Source of the DNA: Mesocentrotus franciscanus
Lineage: Eukaryota; Echinodermata; Echinoidea; Camarodonta; Strongylocentrotidae
Assembly (NCBI GenBank): GCA_037976565.1
Contig: CP137667.1
Location: forward strand, 35,011,366 to 35,075,365
DNA: 64,000 nucleotides
Direction: 5' to 3'
A program made the translations under genes and the position numbers. Position 1 is the first letter of the stretch. Every line of letters starts with the position of its first letter. The notes below the pieces were generated by a model. The model did no database searches and had not been told where the DNA came from. It saw only the letters and a program-made list of their open reading frames with translations. Positions 11,482-24,165 of this stretch are shown here, piece after piece.

Positions 11482-12263
11482 TTCTTTCTCTCTCTCTCTC
11501 GCCTCTGAAACTCTTATTCACTCCATGTCTTCTTATCATCTTCACACAGATGGGGCTATGCTTCAATCTCCTACGGTAAGATCCCACATAATATTATATT
11601 ATACGATAATGAAAAGAGTTGAACAGAGACATGCACTCTCGTCGTTTACTGGCTAAAAGGTTTCTTTTTTCTGTGATTAACTTTTACAATGAACGGCTAT
11701 ATGATAAACAATGTGAAAACTAGCAATTTCATGTTTTTCTTTTAAAATATTATCATGCTTCATATTACTTTTGAAGGCATGTGTATCATCAAACAATGAA
11801 CAATTCATGTACATTTATACTTCAGCGGTTAAATGATTTTATTTTGCGATCATTGTTAACTGGAATATTATTCCACTATTCAGTGAAAATATAATCTGGA
11901 ACACATACTAGTATTGGTACTGCATGATGATAATATTTCGTGTACGAAGGACAACGCTCCCTCGTAATCTGGGACACTTTTTTCAAATTTGTCAAAACTG
12001 GCTCCTATTCACAGAATACATGTCCTACGTTCTAACTTAGAAATTGTTCAAAATCTTCAATTTTCGCCTAGATCTATATGCTTTCGCCTCAATCGTTGAC
12101 GATTAATGACTTATCCCATGAATTACAACAACAGGTGTATTTCGTCGTTATAAATATTGTTATCCGAATGTAATGGTATGTCCTATCTATTTATCTTACA
12201 GCATGCAACCTGGCTCCACAAAAGGACTTCATGAAACAGATTATTGTCCGCGTCACTGCTTAA
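8332..12263 (+). CDS. Poly(3-hydroxybutyrate) depolymerase-like esterase, incomplete gene model
   Basis: Four exons are visible: 8332-8454, 10516-10647, 11550-11575 and 12202-12263 (stop TAA 12261-12263). The first contains VSGISAGEFMAVQVHVAYSA, the lipase-box region (GISAG, nucleophile Ser) of extracellular PHB depolymerase-type alpha/beta hydrolases. The second has TTFSGYNEVAELNDTIVIYP and NACWDR, the third WGYASISY, the last NLAPQKDFMKQIIVRVTA: the family's C-terminal order (GYN..AD...VVLYPQ, CWDWWGY, then ..APQ...). Phases join correctly across exons 2-3-4 (2, then 1). Exon 1 ends in phase 1 while exon 2 begins in phase 2, so exons are missing between. The roughly 170 residues normally there, with the remaining catalytic residues and the HGC motif, were not found in 8455-10515. 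The N-terminus and signal peptide were not found either. It may be a broken gene, an assembly gap, or exons too divergent to see. Confidence 0.7.
8436..8891 (+). repeat. Degenerate minisatellite (about 32-bp unit) built from an exon end and its splice donor
   Basis: The unit resembles GGGCGTGGTCGATGGAGGTA followed by AGGCTTTAAT. The first unit is the real exon end and donor (8436-8467). About a dozen decayed units follow, for example at 8468, 8501, around 8563 and 8821. The last (about 8871-8891) again reads GGGTGTGGTCACTGGAGGTA, with an intact GTAAG. Several units retain GTAAG at the equivalent place. Confidence 0.75.
8925..9090. repeat. Purine-rich (GGA/GAA)n stretch in esterase intron
   Basis: AGGAGAAGGAGAGGAAGAAG-type low complexity. 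No gene. Confidence 0.6.
9128..9265 (-). repeat. Short dispersed element, copy of 35505-35655
   Basis: CATGAATGGCAACTGCGCGC and the following CAAAGATCCTGTACGTATAC match, in opposite orientation, the sequence at 35505-35655 (GCATAGGACCTTTGATGCGT, then GTAGTTGCCATTCAT). Both end in CCGC/GCGG-rich borders. The two copies indicate a MITE of about 140 bp. Confidence 0.55.
9266..10515. other. Esterase intron/gap with no recognised exon
   Basis: I searched the plus strand for the missing esterase core (GGPYYC-, SGTxDxxV- and HGCxQ-type motifs) and found none. Otherwise AT-rich unique sequence. Confidence 0.4.
10516..10647 (+). CDS. Esterase exon with GYNEVAELN / YPHTV / NACWD
   Basis: Acceptor TATTTTAG ends at 10515. 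One base of a split codon precedes EEIGDQHTTFSGYNEVAELN, and the exon ends NACWD plus two bases before GTAAAA. The exon corresponds to the family segment between the HGC motif and the CWDWWGY motif. Frame and phase (2 in, 2 out) are clean. Confidence 0.8.
10949..10999. repeat. (CA)n microsatellite
   Basis: Alternating CACACA with occasional CG interruptions. Confidence 0.9.
11010..11515. repeat. Long pyrimidine (CT)-rich tract in esterase intron
   Basis: About 500 bases dominated by CTCTCT, CTTT and CCCT. Open frames on both strands (Ser/Leu or Arg/Glu repeats) are low-complexity artefacts. The tract ends about 35 bases before the microexon at 11550 and may serve as an extended polypyrimidine tract. 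Confidence 0.85.
11550..11575 (+). CDS. 26-nt esterase microexon (WGYASISY)
   Basis: Acceptor TTCACACAG and donor CTACG|GTAAG. With the two bases from the previous exon it encodes R-WGYASISY and leaves one base for the next exon. It matches the position of the family's WGY motif directly after CWD. Confidence 0.75.
12202..12263 (+). CDS. Esterase terminal exon
   Basis: Acceptor TTATCTTACAG. Encodes ACNLAPQKDFMKQIIVRVTA and TAA. APQ followed by an amphipathic helix is the usual C-terminal end of this esterase family. No AATAAA is obvious in the next 200 bases. Confidence 0.75.
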
Positions 12264-12537
12264 TTACCGAGCCTAAGAATAATTGAGTTCAAGCATTGGA
12301 CAGAGTTAATGGAAAGAACGGAAATTGCTGTATCTGAATTGATCTCTAAATATCTATGAACTATGAACGACCCCCTCCTGAAAATCGATTCAGATGATTC
12401 TTATGGCGCCTAGAAACATTTGAGGCGCGCTACAAATTTATCTTAATATTATTACTATTATCTATTTATTATCAATACACAAGTGTAAAATTAATAGCCA
12501 TGTCAGCTGACTGATGGATCTTCAGATTATCAAAACT

Positions 12538-12751
12538 TCAGACTAGGCCCTGACATCAAATATTTAGGTCTTGTCCAAAGAGCGTCCCGATAATGCTCAG
12601 AAAATGAAAAGGCTAGCGAGAGCAAATAATATGGTCTCATGGACCTTCAGACTAGGCCCTGACATCAAATAATTCGATAATGTCTAAAGACCGTCTCCAG
12701 AATGCTTAAAAAATAAGAAGGCTGGCGAGAGCAAATCATTTGGTCTCGTGG
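12538..12751. repeat. Two-copy tandem duplication, about 105-bp unit
   Basis: CTTCAGACTAGGCCCTGACA appears at 12537 and again near 12646, each followed by a similar stretch ending GGCTxGCGAGAGCAAAT and TGGTCTC. It lies between the convergent 3' ends of the esterase and the ZP gene. Confidence 0.8.
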
Positions 12752-12962
12752 GTTAATGTTCTTGAAAACTCTCAGTTATATAAAGGTTCATGAGACCAAA
12801 AGAGCTGTATAAAGGTCAATAAGGCTGTAGTCATAATGTCCTTTATAATCCTAATCAAATGATTTAACTGGAAAATATGTACCATTTCAAATGTTATCTA
12901 TTTCGTATAGCCGTAGAGTATTTATCTGTTTTTACATCAGATTGGAAGCACGTCGTGATCCA

Positions 12963-13004
12963 TCACTGCTGCTGCATCCAAAAGTAATGTTCGGTCAAAT
13001 TATC
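12963..13004 (-). CDS. Possible alternative terminal exon of the ZP gene
   Basis: On the minus strand TTTTGCAG is followed by 14 in-phase codons ending TGA (DNLTEHYFWMQQQ, stop). It would join in phase 0 if the preceding exon is spliced at TATGAC|GTATAAG (after 13541) instead of being read into the V-stop. The donor context is plausible but weak, and the peptide has no family signature, so this is an option only. Confidence 0.2.
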   Translation of the reverse strand, partial: DNLTEHYFWMQQQ

Positions 13005-13334
13005 CTGCAAAACAGAAAATGTATTGATGGTAAACAAGACTTCAAACATTTCCGTCATTTCTCATGATCACGACAAAATAATGTTCTTCCCCCTGCTTAA
13101 ATCTAAATTAGTAATTTTGACTTAGATATTTCCCCCTTTTTCTTCCACCCTGGATAGAATATACTGAAATAAAGAACTTTAGCGGATATTTAACTTGTTT
13201 AAACTATTACATGTGATGTACTATTGGTCAATGGATAATTAAAATGGATACACCAGCAAAATGTGAATGTTTTGCCTTCATTTTAAGTGGAATCTATATT
13301 CTTTTGTATTTGCTGTTAATTTATATTCAGTGTT

Positions 13335-13550
13335 GATATCAGACGTGCAAATTGACGATGTACCTTTTAAATCTTAAATGGGAAGTGTTGCTCGATCTTA
13401 TATATCAATACCCGAACGCCAACCCTAACCCTGTAATATCATTCGTTAAATTCAGAATTTTTTCAGATTTGATACCAGATGTGCAAACTAACGATTTTCC
13501 TTTTAAAAATTACCATTTTGTGTATTCCTCGATCTTATACGTCATAATTG
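13335..13550. repeat. Decayed direct repeat, about 133-bp spacing
   Basis: GATATCAGACGTGCAAATTG to CTCGATCTTATA (13336-13404) is repeated as GATACCAGATGTGCAAACTA to CTCGATCTTATA (13470-13538). The second copy abuts the end of the ZP terminal exon. Confidence 0.65.
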
Positions 13551-15880
13551 AAGGTAATCGGCTCACTCGAAATAGCGTTGCTCATCAGGCTTGATGCATC
13601 ACGGAGGCTACGTCGAAGGCGCTGAGGGCTAGCGTTACAACCTTGTTGACAACCGTCACCATTAGTAACGCACATGGTTACAGCACAATGGACATGGACC
13701 TGTACAAATAATCAAGGAAAATGATTTATTTCATAAATGTCTATATCATGAAGATATAGGGAAGGAAGATAAAAATGAGATTATTGAGTCAGACAGCAAG
13801 CTTGGTTCATCACTGAGGCTGCGCCCAATGCGTTACAACCTTGTTGATAACCGGTAGGCCTACCACTAATTAATACACAAAGTTACAGCATAATGGACGC
13901 GCACCTTTGTATTAAATTGAGAACACCTATTTAATTGACAAACCATTCATATTAGGAAAGTAGAACATATGCAATGAATCGAAAAAACCTTTTGATAAAA
14001 AAAAAACATTTTACGAAAGTAGATATGACTAGCAATGAATAATCACAGACCAATGTTGTAGAAAATGTGTTTATTTCACAAAAAATTCAATTTACGAAAA
14101 TGGATAGGACCAGGGTATGCAGACCTTGATGTAAAAACATTAATATAATTTGGACGTTTTGGATTTGCATTTCTCTTATTACATTTTCACTTGGAAATCC
14201 TCCCCAAATATTTCGCCCATCACTAATTTGTATTCTCATTGCTCAGTGCTTCAATACACAGGTTTAAACGGAAACGATCAACCTAAGTATTCAACCCACA
14301 AGAAGGCACTTCTTTTTCAACATATGAAATTTGTTTTCCGATAAGTAAAAAAATTATAAGGTATTATCATTCTCTCCGGCTGGTTTCCACCACCTAAATT
14401 GCAACATGTCATTACTGGTGCATAAAACTTCTTATTAATAAACAAATGCCGACATTTTATAACAAATTTTCTCTCAGCCAATCGGATGCAAATATTTCAG
14501 TAGCTTATAACAACTATCGTATCTTATTATTGATAACAAGTTTTATGAAACAGGGTCCTGAACTAGTTTTCGATTTGACATAAACATTTTCGTAAACCCT
14601 GTCAGTTTTAAAGACTGATTTCGAAATTTGTGGGCAAACTTACCTGAGGGTAACCGCCGACAAATGCAAACGCCTGGAAAGAGAATCCTTGCTTGAGGAG
14701 TCCCAGATTCGTGAACATACTCAACGAATCATCGACGGGACAACTAGTGGGAAATAGAAGTCATTCATAATTCATTTACAAGCAATAGAAAACGAAACAA
14801 ACTGGCATAAGATAAAGTAATGAATATATATTTAACCCAAGAAATTATAACAGGATATCAGTTTGATCAAATAACATTTTTGAAGCGGTGTGTCGGGCGT
14901 AGAATGGCAGGTTTTGTAATAAAATGATTACCTCTACATCGGATCTAAGGCTAAAAAACATTTCCCCACATATAACGGAAAAAGATAACAAAAAACTTAT
15001 ACGAAACTCGTATAAAGATTACCGTATAGCGAAAGGATCGTATAGATTACACAAGATCCTATGATAAAGAAACGTCGTATACTGAGAAACTACTTTTAAA
15101 GAGGTAATGACATTACAGCTTGCCAATCAAGCTGGCGATAAGCCCCGCCTGGTTATACGATTTTCCGTACGATGCGACGTTCAGACGAGAGTTTGAAACT
15201 GATTCTTTATCGAAAACGATGCACAAACATGCGTTTTGCTTTACGACGTTTCTTTTTACGACTTTCAGACTAGGTTAAAAGTTTTTTTTCCCATCGTAAA
15301 GCTTTACAACGAAAACTGGAAGTGTGAAGGAATTAAAGGAAGGGTACGTCGATGCTAATCGCTTACCCGTCCATAATGAGATCATATCGCACTGTACCGT
15401 TAGCATCCGGGCTAGGTGTGGCCCAACAAGCATCAAGCAATACAGTAAGGTCAGCTGAAGATTCAAGGGAGACCGCATAAAACAATTCATCTCGGATACG
15501 GACGTTTCCAGAGGACGGGAGAGCATCGAAAGTGTCATTGCTGTATCGCTCCAACATCAATTCAAACTGAGCATATCCTGGTGAGAGAGAGAGAGAGAGA
15601 GAGAAAGGAGATCGAGAGAGAGAAAAAAAAGAGACATGAAAATCCAAACATTAATAAAAAGACGATTGGAGTTATATGAGAAATGAATTCATAAATTGAG
15701 TACTAAGTATGTTTTCGATTTGAAAGTCAGCATTGAGCTCATTTATTTTCCCTAAGTTTATTCAATACAGAGGTGCTTTAATTAAAATATCATTGTTAAA
15801 AACAAATATTGATCCATGGAGCGCAGACAGTGGCGCGGCTCCGGGAGAGCAGTTATTTATCCCCCTTGAAAAAAGACAGT

Positions 15881-15924
<44 letters not shown>

Positions 15925-18900
15925 GGGAGAGAAAAGGGTGGGACGGGGCTTAATTAAGTCACTCCTAACATCCTCCCCAATCGGTAGCCCTGGTACTTCA
16001 TATTTTATATACCTATAGTATAGGCAAACCGCCGCCCCCGATGTAAGTGCCCCCTCACTAACCTGGCCCCACGTACGCTACTCCCGTAAGTTCAGTTTCA
16101 TATATTTCATCATACCTTTGATTGCTGTAGCATTTTCACGTGTGACTCCATAGGACGAACCATCGACGATTTCTTTCTTTCCCAGAATGCATTGCACAGG
16201 AAGTTGAAGAAGGTTGTGTGTGGTGATTACATTTTCGTGTAAAGTACTGTGTTGGAGAAGATAATGGTGTCACCAGACTCCTAATAAGGGGATGGAAAGT
16301 AGATGAAAAGACAAACCAAGCAATCAACCAAATTACAGTTTGGTAATTATAGGAAAATCATCTGCTGTATTAAAAAAACCACACGTGTTTAGCCAAATTA
16401 TTACGGGGTATAACATTTTTAAAGAACATTTCTTTATTATGTATTGTTTTTGATTTGAAATTTAATCACGTATTGATAAAAGGCAGTGACAAGAAAAGTA
16501 CGAGGTTTATTAGAGGATGTGCGATGGCTCAGTTGTAGAGCAGTGGTTTCGTAACCATGCAGGACTTTCCGGGTTCGAAACCAAGTCGAAGCGCTATAGT
16601 GCCCTTAATTGGTAAGGTCTTAATCCTCATTACCAAGTCCCTCGGAGAGGACAGAAAGCCGTCGGTCTCCTGGTAACTTACTGACAAGCATTCAAATGCT
16701 TTCTTAACTGTCAGTTTAAACAAACAAATACTCCCTGACTGGGTAATACATTTATTTTGTTATAAATCGTATTATGTGAATACGTTTTCGCTGGCATGAC
16801 TAGGGTGTGAACGCTGAATTTCATCTTTTTCTAGAATAGAATTTTGCACAGATTCTATAATTATTATAAAAATTTATAATAATACATGAGATTTGTATGG
16901 CACTGAATCTCCTTGAAATCAAATGCTCAAGACACACTTGTGAAGCAAAACCAAAGAAAGAGATCACCTAAAAACATCTGCATTATAAACAAAGGAATAT
17001 ATGTAAGATAAAACATACTGTAATGAGAAAAAAAGAATAAATACCGGATTAAACAGATACAATTTAAGATCATTTTTAAACACTTCACTGATCTGCAATT
17101 ACGAATCTCTCGAGGAGAGCATTCCACAAGCGAAGGCCCTGCTTGAGTAAAGGTTCTTTTCCCCCACTTAGTATTGAGCTAAGGACAAATGGATATAATA
17201 CCTCAACCGTTGTGCCGCATTCCCCGTATGGGGTCGACAGCATGATATTGGAGTCGTCTTGTAAGTAACCAGTACAGGTCTCATCATTCAGACGGATGGA
17301 GCTAGGTTCATCCCCGTCAACTAGAAGACTTGGAACCAGTGTGATCGTCATCTCCTTAGCGTCACATGATACTTCGATCTGGGAGCTGAAGTCTAGAAAA
17401 ATGGATAATCATATTAAGACATGAAAAAGAAAATCAAGCTTACGTTCATACACAAGGTTTCATACTAGGGGTTCCTTCCTCTGAAGTTGAATCCATCCCA
17501 ACGTAGTAGTTGATTAAGGGGGAAGTCCATACTGATATTAATTTGGTTTTAACCGAAGCAGAAAAGTAATAGGAACAGGTCAAGAAAAGTTTGAGCAAAT
17601 TCCGATTGAAAGTAAGAAAGGTGAAGAAAGAAAGAAAGTTGCGATCAATAAAACACAAATTGGCAACTCTGTGACGTGTCTTGCGAGCCCCCTTCCAAAA
17701 CTGTATCAAAACAAATCAGAAAATTTAATTTTCCCTTTAGAAAAAAAATCTATTTTACATGCACCCTAAATACAATTATTGAAAATATATAATTCCATAC
17801 AAACCCTGAATGAAAGAAATCTTTTCCGCCATCAACAACTAAGAAAATGACAGTTTATGAAATGTTATGTACAGAGCAAATTGGAAAGGACCTCGCAAGA
17901 TACATGTACGTCACAGCGCTGCAAATTTGTGTTTCCCATGATGGCAACTTCAAAAATTAATAACTTTCCTATTTGTATCATTAATAATAATAATAATCTT
18001 TATAGTCCACTCCAAATTTTATTAAACCGAAAATGGAAATTCTTTGTGCCCAATTGATCGTGAGCCCGGCAGCCACTGAGCAGCGCCAGATCGACATTGC
18101 TCTATCCCTTATTGTTGAACGCCAAACAAGGTAGCAGCGACTCCCATCTTTTAATGTCTTTTGGTATGACGCGGCCGGGGTTCGAACCCACGACCTCCCG
18201 GTTGTGAGGCGGACGCTCTACTGACTGAGCCAACACACCGGTGTTTACATCTTGCATCTTACCCATTTCACAAAGCTGTCCTACTATTCCCTTTGGACAG
18301 GTGCAGACAAACCCACCAACAAGATCCGTACAGGTAGCATTATTCTGACAGGGGGAACTCGCACAATCGTCAACATCTAGAAATAAACAAATTAGGAGGG
18401 AAATGTGTCAAAATGAAAGCATACAAGCATAAGTTATAATAATGATCTTATGTCATTTATGTATATTGTGTATATTTAAGTATTATACCATCAACTAATG
18501 AGGAGAGCCTCCTACAGAAACTCAGTTTCTTTTGGTAATCCTCAGGCATTAGTTGATGGCTTTTTCCTGTTGTTGTATTTATTATTGTAATTCGTTTTCT
18601 TGTGTTCTGTGTTATTGTTATATTCCTTTATGTTCCTGGAAATGAAATGAAATAAAATAAAATAAATAAATGATTATACTAATGTGTCTTGCTTACCCAG
18701 GTTAGCCTCATCAGTATTAATACTGTTCTCCCTGAGGGCCCCACAATCATATTATTACCCCGACTTTAACCGAGCTCCTATGACAAAATGCTCAAACATT
18801 CAAGGAAGTTCTTCCTACCGGGTACCTATTTACTACACCTGGGTGGAGAGTGGCAAATGTAGATTAATATCTTGCCAAAGGACGTTAGTGTCGCAGTAGG

Positions 18901-21900
18901 ACTCGAACCGCGAACCATGTGATTCACAATCTAGTGACATATCCACTAGACCACGGCACCAGTTAGGTAGAGGTGTTGTGGTCTAGTGGATAAGTCTCCG
19001 GACTGTGAACCACAAGGTACGGGGTTTGAATCCCGCCCCGGCACTAATGTCCTTTGGCAAGACATTAATCTAACCTGTGCCACACTCGACCCAGGTGTGG
19101 TAAGTAGGCACTTAGTAGGATTCATTCCTTGAATGCACTAAGCGCTTGGTTGCAGGAGCTAAAGCTGGGGTAATAATATCATAATTTCTCTGGAAGCGCA
19201 TAGAGACGTTATATCATACTGTGATATACGCTTTACAAGAACGGCATATTATTATTAGCATTATTATTATTATTATTATTAAACTATTAAAGTATAACAT
19301 GTGTTTAAAAACATCACACAACCTACTGAAAAACTCATGACTTATAAAACATATCTTGAAACATCAAACAATCTATAGTAATGACAATTATTTATTGTAT
19401 TTCGTTTACGTACAAGTAGCATTATTTTGACATGGGCTACTTATACAGTCGTTAACAGCTATAAAATAAACAAGTTTGTGATAAATAAAAACATACAATC
19501 AAACAAACAGACAACCTAATGAAGAAGAAAAAATGTGTCTAAAAACATCAAACGACCTTTAGTGCTGACAACACTTTTTTGTATTGCGTTTACGTACAAG
19601 TAGCATTGTCCTGAAAAGAAGTACTTAAACAATCGTCAACATCTACAAAATATACAAATTATCAAAGAAAAAGGTTTACGTGGTAGCATTGTCAAAACTG
19701 CATACCACAATGGCCCTGTGGGCCTAGATTGAGTTATAAAGATTATGATTTAAGATTGAAATTATAGAAAAAAAATATACATGTACATACATGTAGATGT
19801 AGATACCAATACAGATTTTAAAGCCCCTCTAAAGTGCTGGGAGCCCCCAAAAACTTGTGGCAAATTTTCACTGAAATTGTATCATAATGTGAAAGAGGAT
19901 GTCATTATTTTGAGACATATTTCTGCAAGGATTTTCAAAACAAATGTGTTTGAAGTCGAATATTGATGAAAGAGTACAACATTTAGGTTTTCTGCGTACA
20001 ATAGAAAACCAAAATCATGCATACTTTTATAAATATTTGTCTTCTAACACATTTCTTTTTTTTTGGGGGGGGGTCTTTGTAGAAGTGTGTTTCAATTGAA
20101 ATCCTCTTTCACATTATGATACAATTTAAGTGAAATTTTGCCATCAAATTTTTGGCGAATTTGGGGCTCCCAACACTTTAGAGGGGCTTTAACGCAAACA
20201 ATATAAAGGGGAATTCAAAAACTTTCGTTGAAAAGTACAAAGAGCCAAAGTAATTAAATAAGAGAAAAACAAAAAATCAAAAGGCAAATAAATAGCAACA
20301 CCCCGAAAAAAACAACAACAGAAAAAAAGCAATTCAAAACTAGAACTAACCATATCGACGAAAAAAAAGTAATGGGGAGGGGAAAAATGTTTCGATTACA
20401 AAAATCAATCAATAAATAAATGAATAAATTAATACATAGATACAAGAATGAACAAATTTACTAATTAATACAAATAAATGAATAAAATGGAATTAATTAA
20501 AGTCGTTACTATTTTCGCATTGATCTCCCGAGGTCCCAGGTAAGCAGCGGCACATGAACGATCCTGTTGCGGGTCTGTTCCGGCATTCTCCTCCATTGAG
20601 ACACGGATAGCTACGGCACGCAAAAGCATCTGGTAAGGTGCGGGGAAAATAGAAACATGTCGTTGGTATCGTGAAAACGGCCATTTGTTTTCGTTTAATA
20701 AAGAAAATAGCTTTGCTTATTTTGAGCTTTGTAATAAACATACAATTGCTTTTCATATAGCGCAAATCCAATCAAACATTGCTCAATGCGCCTTTCATGA
20801 CAAATTAATGCCAATTACAAAGGACAGAATAAGGAAAATATATAGTATAAACTTTCAGTTATTGAAGAGGTTTGTCTTTATTTTAAATTAATAGTCAATT
20901 GAGGTGGAAGTGCAGACAAATGAAGGGAGGGAGAGAAATGAGAGAAACTGCACTAAAAAAACAACACACTAAAAGAACATATACGAATGCTAAAAGAATA
21001 CCTCTCTCGCAGTTCTTTCCTAGGAAGTTCCTCTTGCAGCGGCAAATATATCCCATGTCACTGGAAGTTCGAATCTCGCAGGAACCTCCATTTAGACAAG
21101 GAACGGTAGCACATGGATCTGATTTGATGGATGAAGGTATAACATAGATCAGACAGTCATTGAAATCGAAATTGAAAATGAAACAGTATTAATACAAATT
21201 ACAAAATCGTATCGCAGCTCAAGGGAATTGAATTGATATACACACATAGCACATAGAAAAACAAAGTAGAATACAACAAGTACAATTTGACAAACATGTA
21301 CAGTCAAACCTGTCTTTTAAGGCCACCCTATATAGGGAAACAGAGAAAGTGGCTATTGTAGACAGGTGGCTTTTCTAAACTGGTTCCACAACACGCATTT
21401 TTCTCTCGACGGAGATGAAATGCATGCCCAGTATAAACAGGTGGCTTTTATAGACAGGTGGCCAATAAAAAATGTTTGACTGTATATTTATATCTACACA
21501 AAACGGCCATTATAACAAAACAGACAAAGGCTATAGAGATGCATACAAATTAAAGGCATCGTTTAACAATGTTAAATCTGAGATGCATGGCCCTACGTGT
21601 TATCAGTGTCTGTGATATGGTGTAATATTGAAGCCTTTAAAAAAATGCGCTTCAAAATGATCATGAAGTGCCTCAAAAAAGTAAAAATCTTTGAGTGACC
21701 GGTTTTACCATACTCGTTTTCCCCAATAGACTGTAGTGTTATGAAAACCGTTAGGAAAACACAAAATTTGATTTCAATTTCCAATCATAAATATCTTGAC
21801 AATCAGACAGGCGATCGGCTTGTAAAAGTCATGGGGTTCCTGATTGACCTAAAGATTTATAATTATCATTGCATCATGAGCTAGATCCAGGATTTTGTTT

Positions 21901-24122
21901 CAGAATCTTAGACAAAGTTACCCAATCCCTTTAAGAGTGCTCCTGCTGTATGCAGCTCATACTATTAATTATGATAATAATGATATTTGAAATAAAAACA
22001 GTAATTCTGATAACGAATATGATAATGCAAGTGTTACATATAAACACTCAATGGCGTAGCAAGGGTCCACCACTTGAGGGTGCTCATCATTAAGGGGCAA
22101 CAAACTTTTACCGGGAGTATGAAATGCAAGAGGACAGGGTCATTGATTCATGATTGCCTTCTTCCCCATAATTATCTCCCCCCCTTCTTTGGATAAATTA
22201 TATCGAGTAGCGAAGAGAGAGACAGAGAAAGGGAGACAGAGAGAGACAGAGAGAGACAGAGAGGTGGAGATTCCGCGGCGCATGCCCTGTGACCCCCGGT
22301 TCTACGGCCCTTTATCATACCAGTTTATCTCAGATCTGTCCATCATTACGTAATTGTGGTCAACTAAAGGCCAATCAAGTGTCATTCATCAACGATTTTC
22401 GAAAACATGTTACGAGTATCTTCCTTTTTTTTACCACAGTGACCGGATATTAGAGAGATATCCATGCAAGACAATGATGTGAGTGTACTGTTATGCCAGA
22501 AGACAGGATGTCCGGATATAGATAACGGTTCTTTCGGTGCGTTCGGTTATCTAATCAAGATACGAAAACCAGCACTTTCGGGTGTTCCAGAAGGAAATAC
22601 GCTTAAGTCAGACAGTGGATTTGATAACCCAATCACACAGCAATACTGATGAATAATCAACGATAATTTGGCTATTTGATGTAATGTATTTTTTCCGTTC
22701 TATTGTCGGTCTGGTGTCGGCCTCGTTGATGTGACGTGGGAATGCAACAGAGAATACTATCAAAGTTAAGATTTCGTAGAATATTAGATATAAAGTAGAT
22801 TTATATATATATTTATATATTATATTTATATAAAGACATTTATCCCTGCCCCGCCCCCTCCAAAAAGGATAATGATACAGATGTAAATAAAATTGTTAGA
22901 GAGAAAGAAAATGGAGCATATATGAGAGAGGGTTGCACTGGCATGACTGGGGAGGGAGGAATACTGAGTAATAATAGAAACAAGATAGTGAAAGTTGATT
23001 AAATCCCCTGGATCAAATCAGAAATGTTCCAGCGAAATACGGGGCAGGAGAAAAAGAGAAAAGACTTAGAGAGAGAGAGGGAGAGAATGAGAGAGAGAGA
23101 TAGACTTAAAGAGCTATACCAACTCATAAAGGGTCATGAAACAATTATAATGAAATATGTCAAAGAAATAAACGGAAATACCTATCATTATGAATAAATT
23201 GATCTTTGACGTATAGCTATGGTATCTACGATGGTGAAGGTACGGGAGGTATACGTATACGCGTATCCCCTCGCTCTCTCATCGAATGGTGAAACAGACA
23301 GAAAGGAGGAGAGCAGGGCAACATGAAAGGAAGATGTAGTTCAGTAAAGAAACCACTTTGAGGGCCCTGGTTCGCATACGGGGGATTTCCCCCAAAACGA
23401 TTCATTTGGGGGAACAAATGCAAGTCTTTTGAGAATGTGTCTACAACAGACCATCTCTAAATACGCTAATGTTTCCCACTCCGGTTCATTCTGACAGTAA
23501 TACTAAACTAATGATAATAATATTTTGATTTAATATAAAGCGCCTTTTCCAGAGGATACAAGGCAATGTCCCTTAATGGTCTAAAACAAATTAGGAAGAA
23601 TAAGTCGAGGTATGTTTTCAGATATATTTTTTCCATAGAAGTCAGGTGAAGTGCTATTAAATGCTTAGAAATGCAGGGAGTTTATTTCATAGGCGTGGGG
23701 CATGGGATTAAAAGTATCGAAAGCCAGTATTTTTTTTCCTCCTGGGTAGGGGAATGAGAAGGGAAGGAGCTGATGCAATATAATGTTCTCTGCGGCTGAA
23801 AGAGTGAGGAGATGTATAGAATGATGAAATGTGGCTGACATTATATTTAAGAGTAGATTAGAACAAGCATAGAGTAGAACATACCGACTTCACAGTTTGT
23901 TCCCGTGTAGCCATTTAGACAGGTACACTGGTAGCTGGTAGAGTTGGCTCCAGTGGGATTTGTTCCTGTAGAGTTGGTCCCCGGAGTGCAGGCCCCTCTA
24001 TTCTGGCAGGGATCTTGATCACAAGGATCTAAGATAGAGAGAGAGGGGGAGAGACAGAGAGAAAGAAATAAAGAGAGAGAGAGGGGGAGAAAGAGATAGA
24101 GAGGGGAGAGAAGGGGAGAAAG

Positions 24123-24165
<43 letters not shown>

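Noticed and set aside
16516..16590. A functional tRNA-Thr gene
   Set aside because: Acceptor and D stems pair poorly and the downstream body recurs at 55340-55470, so it is a SINE head.
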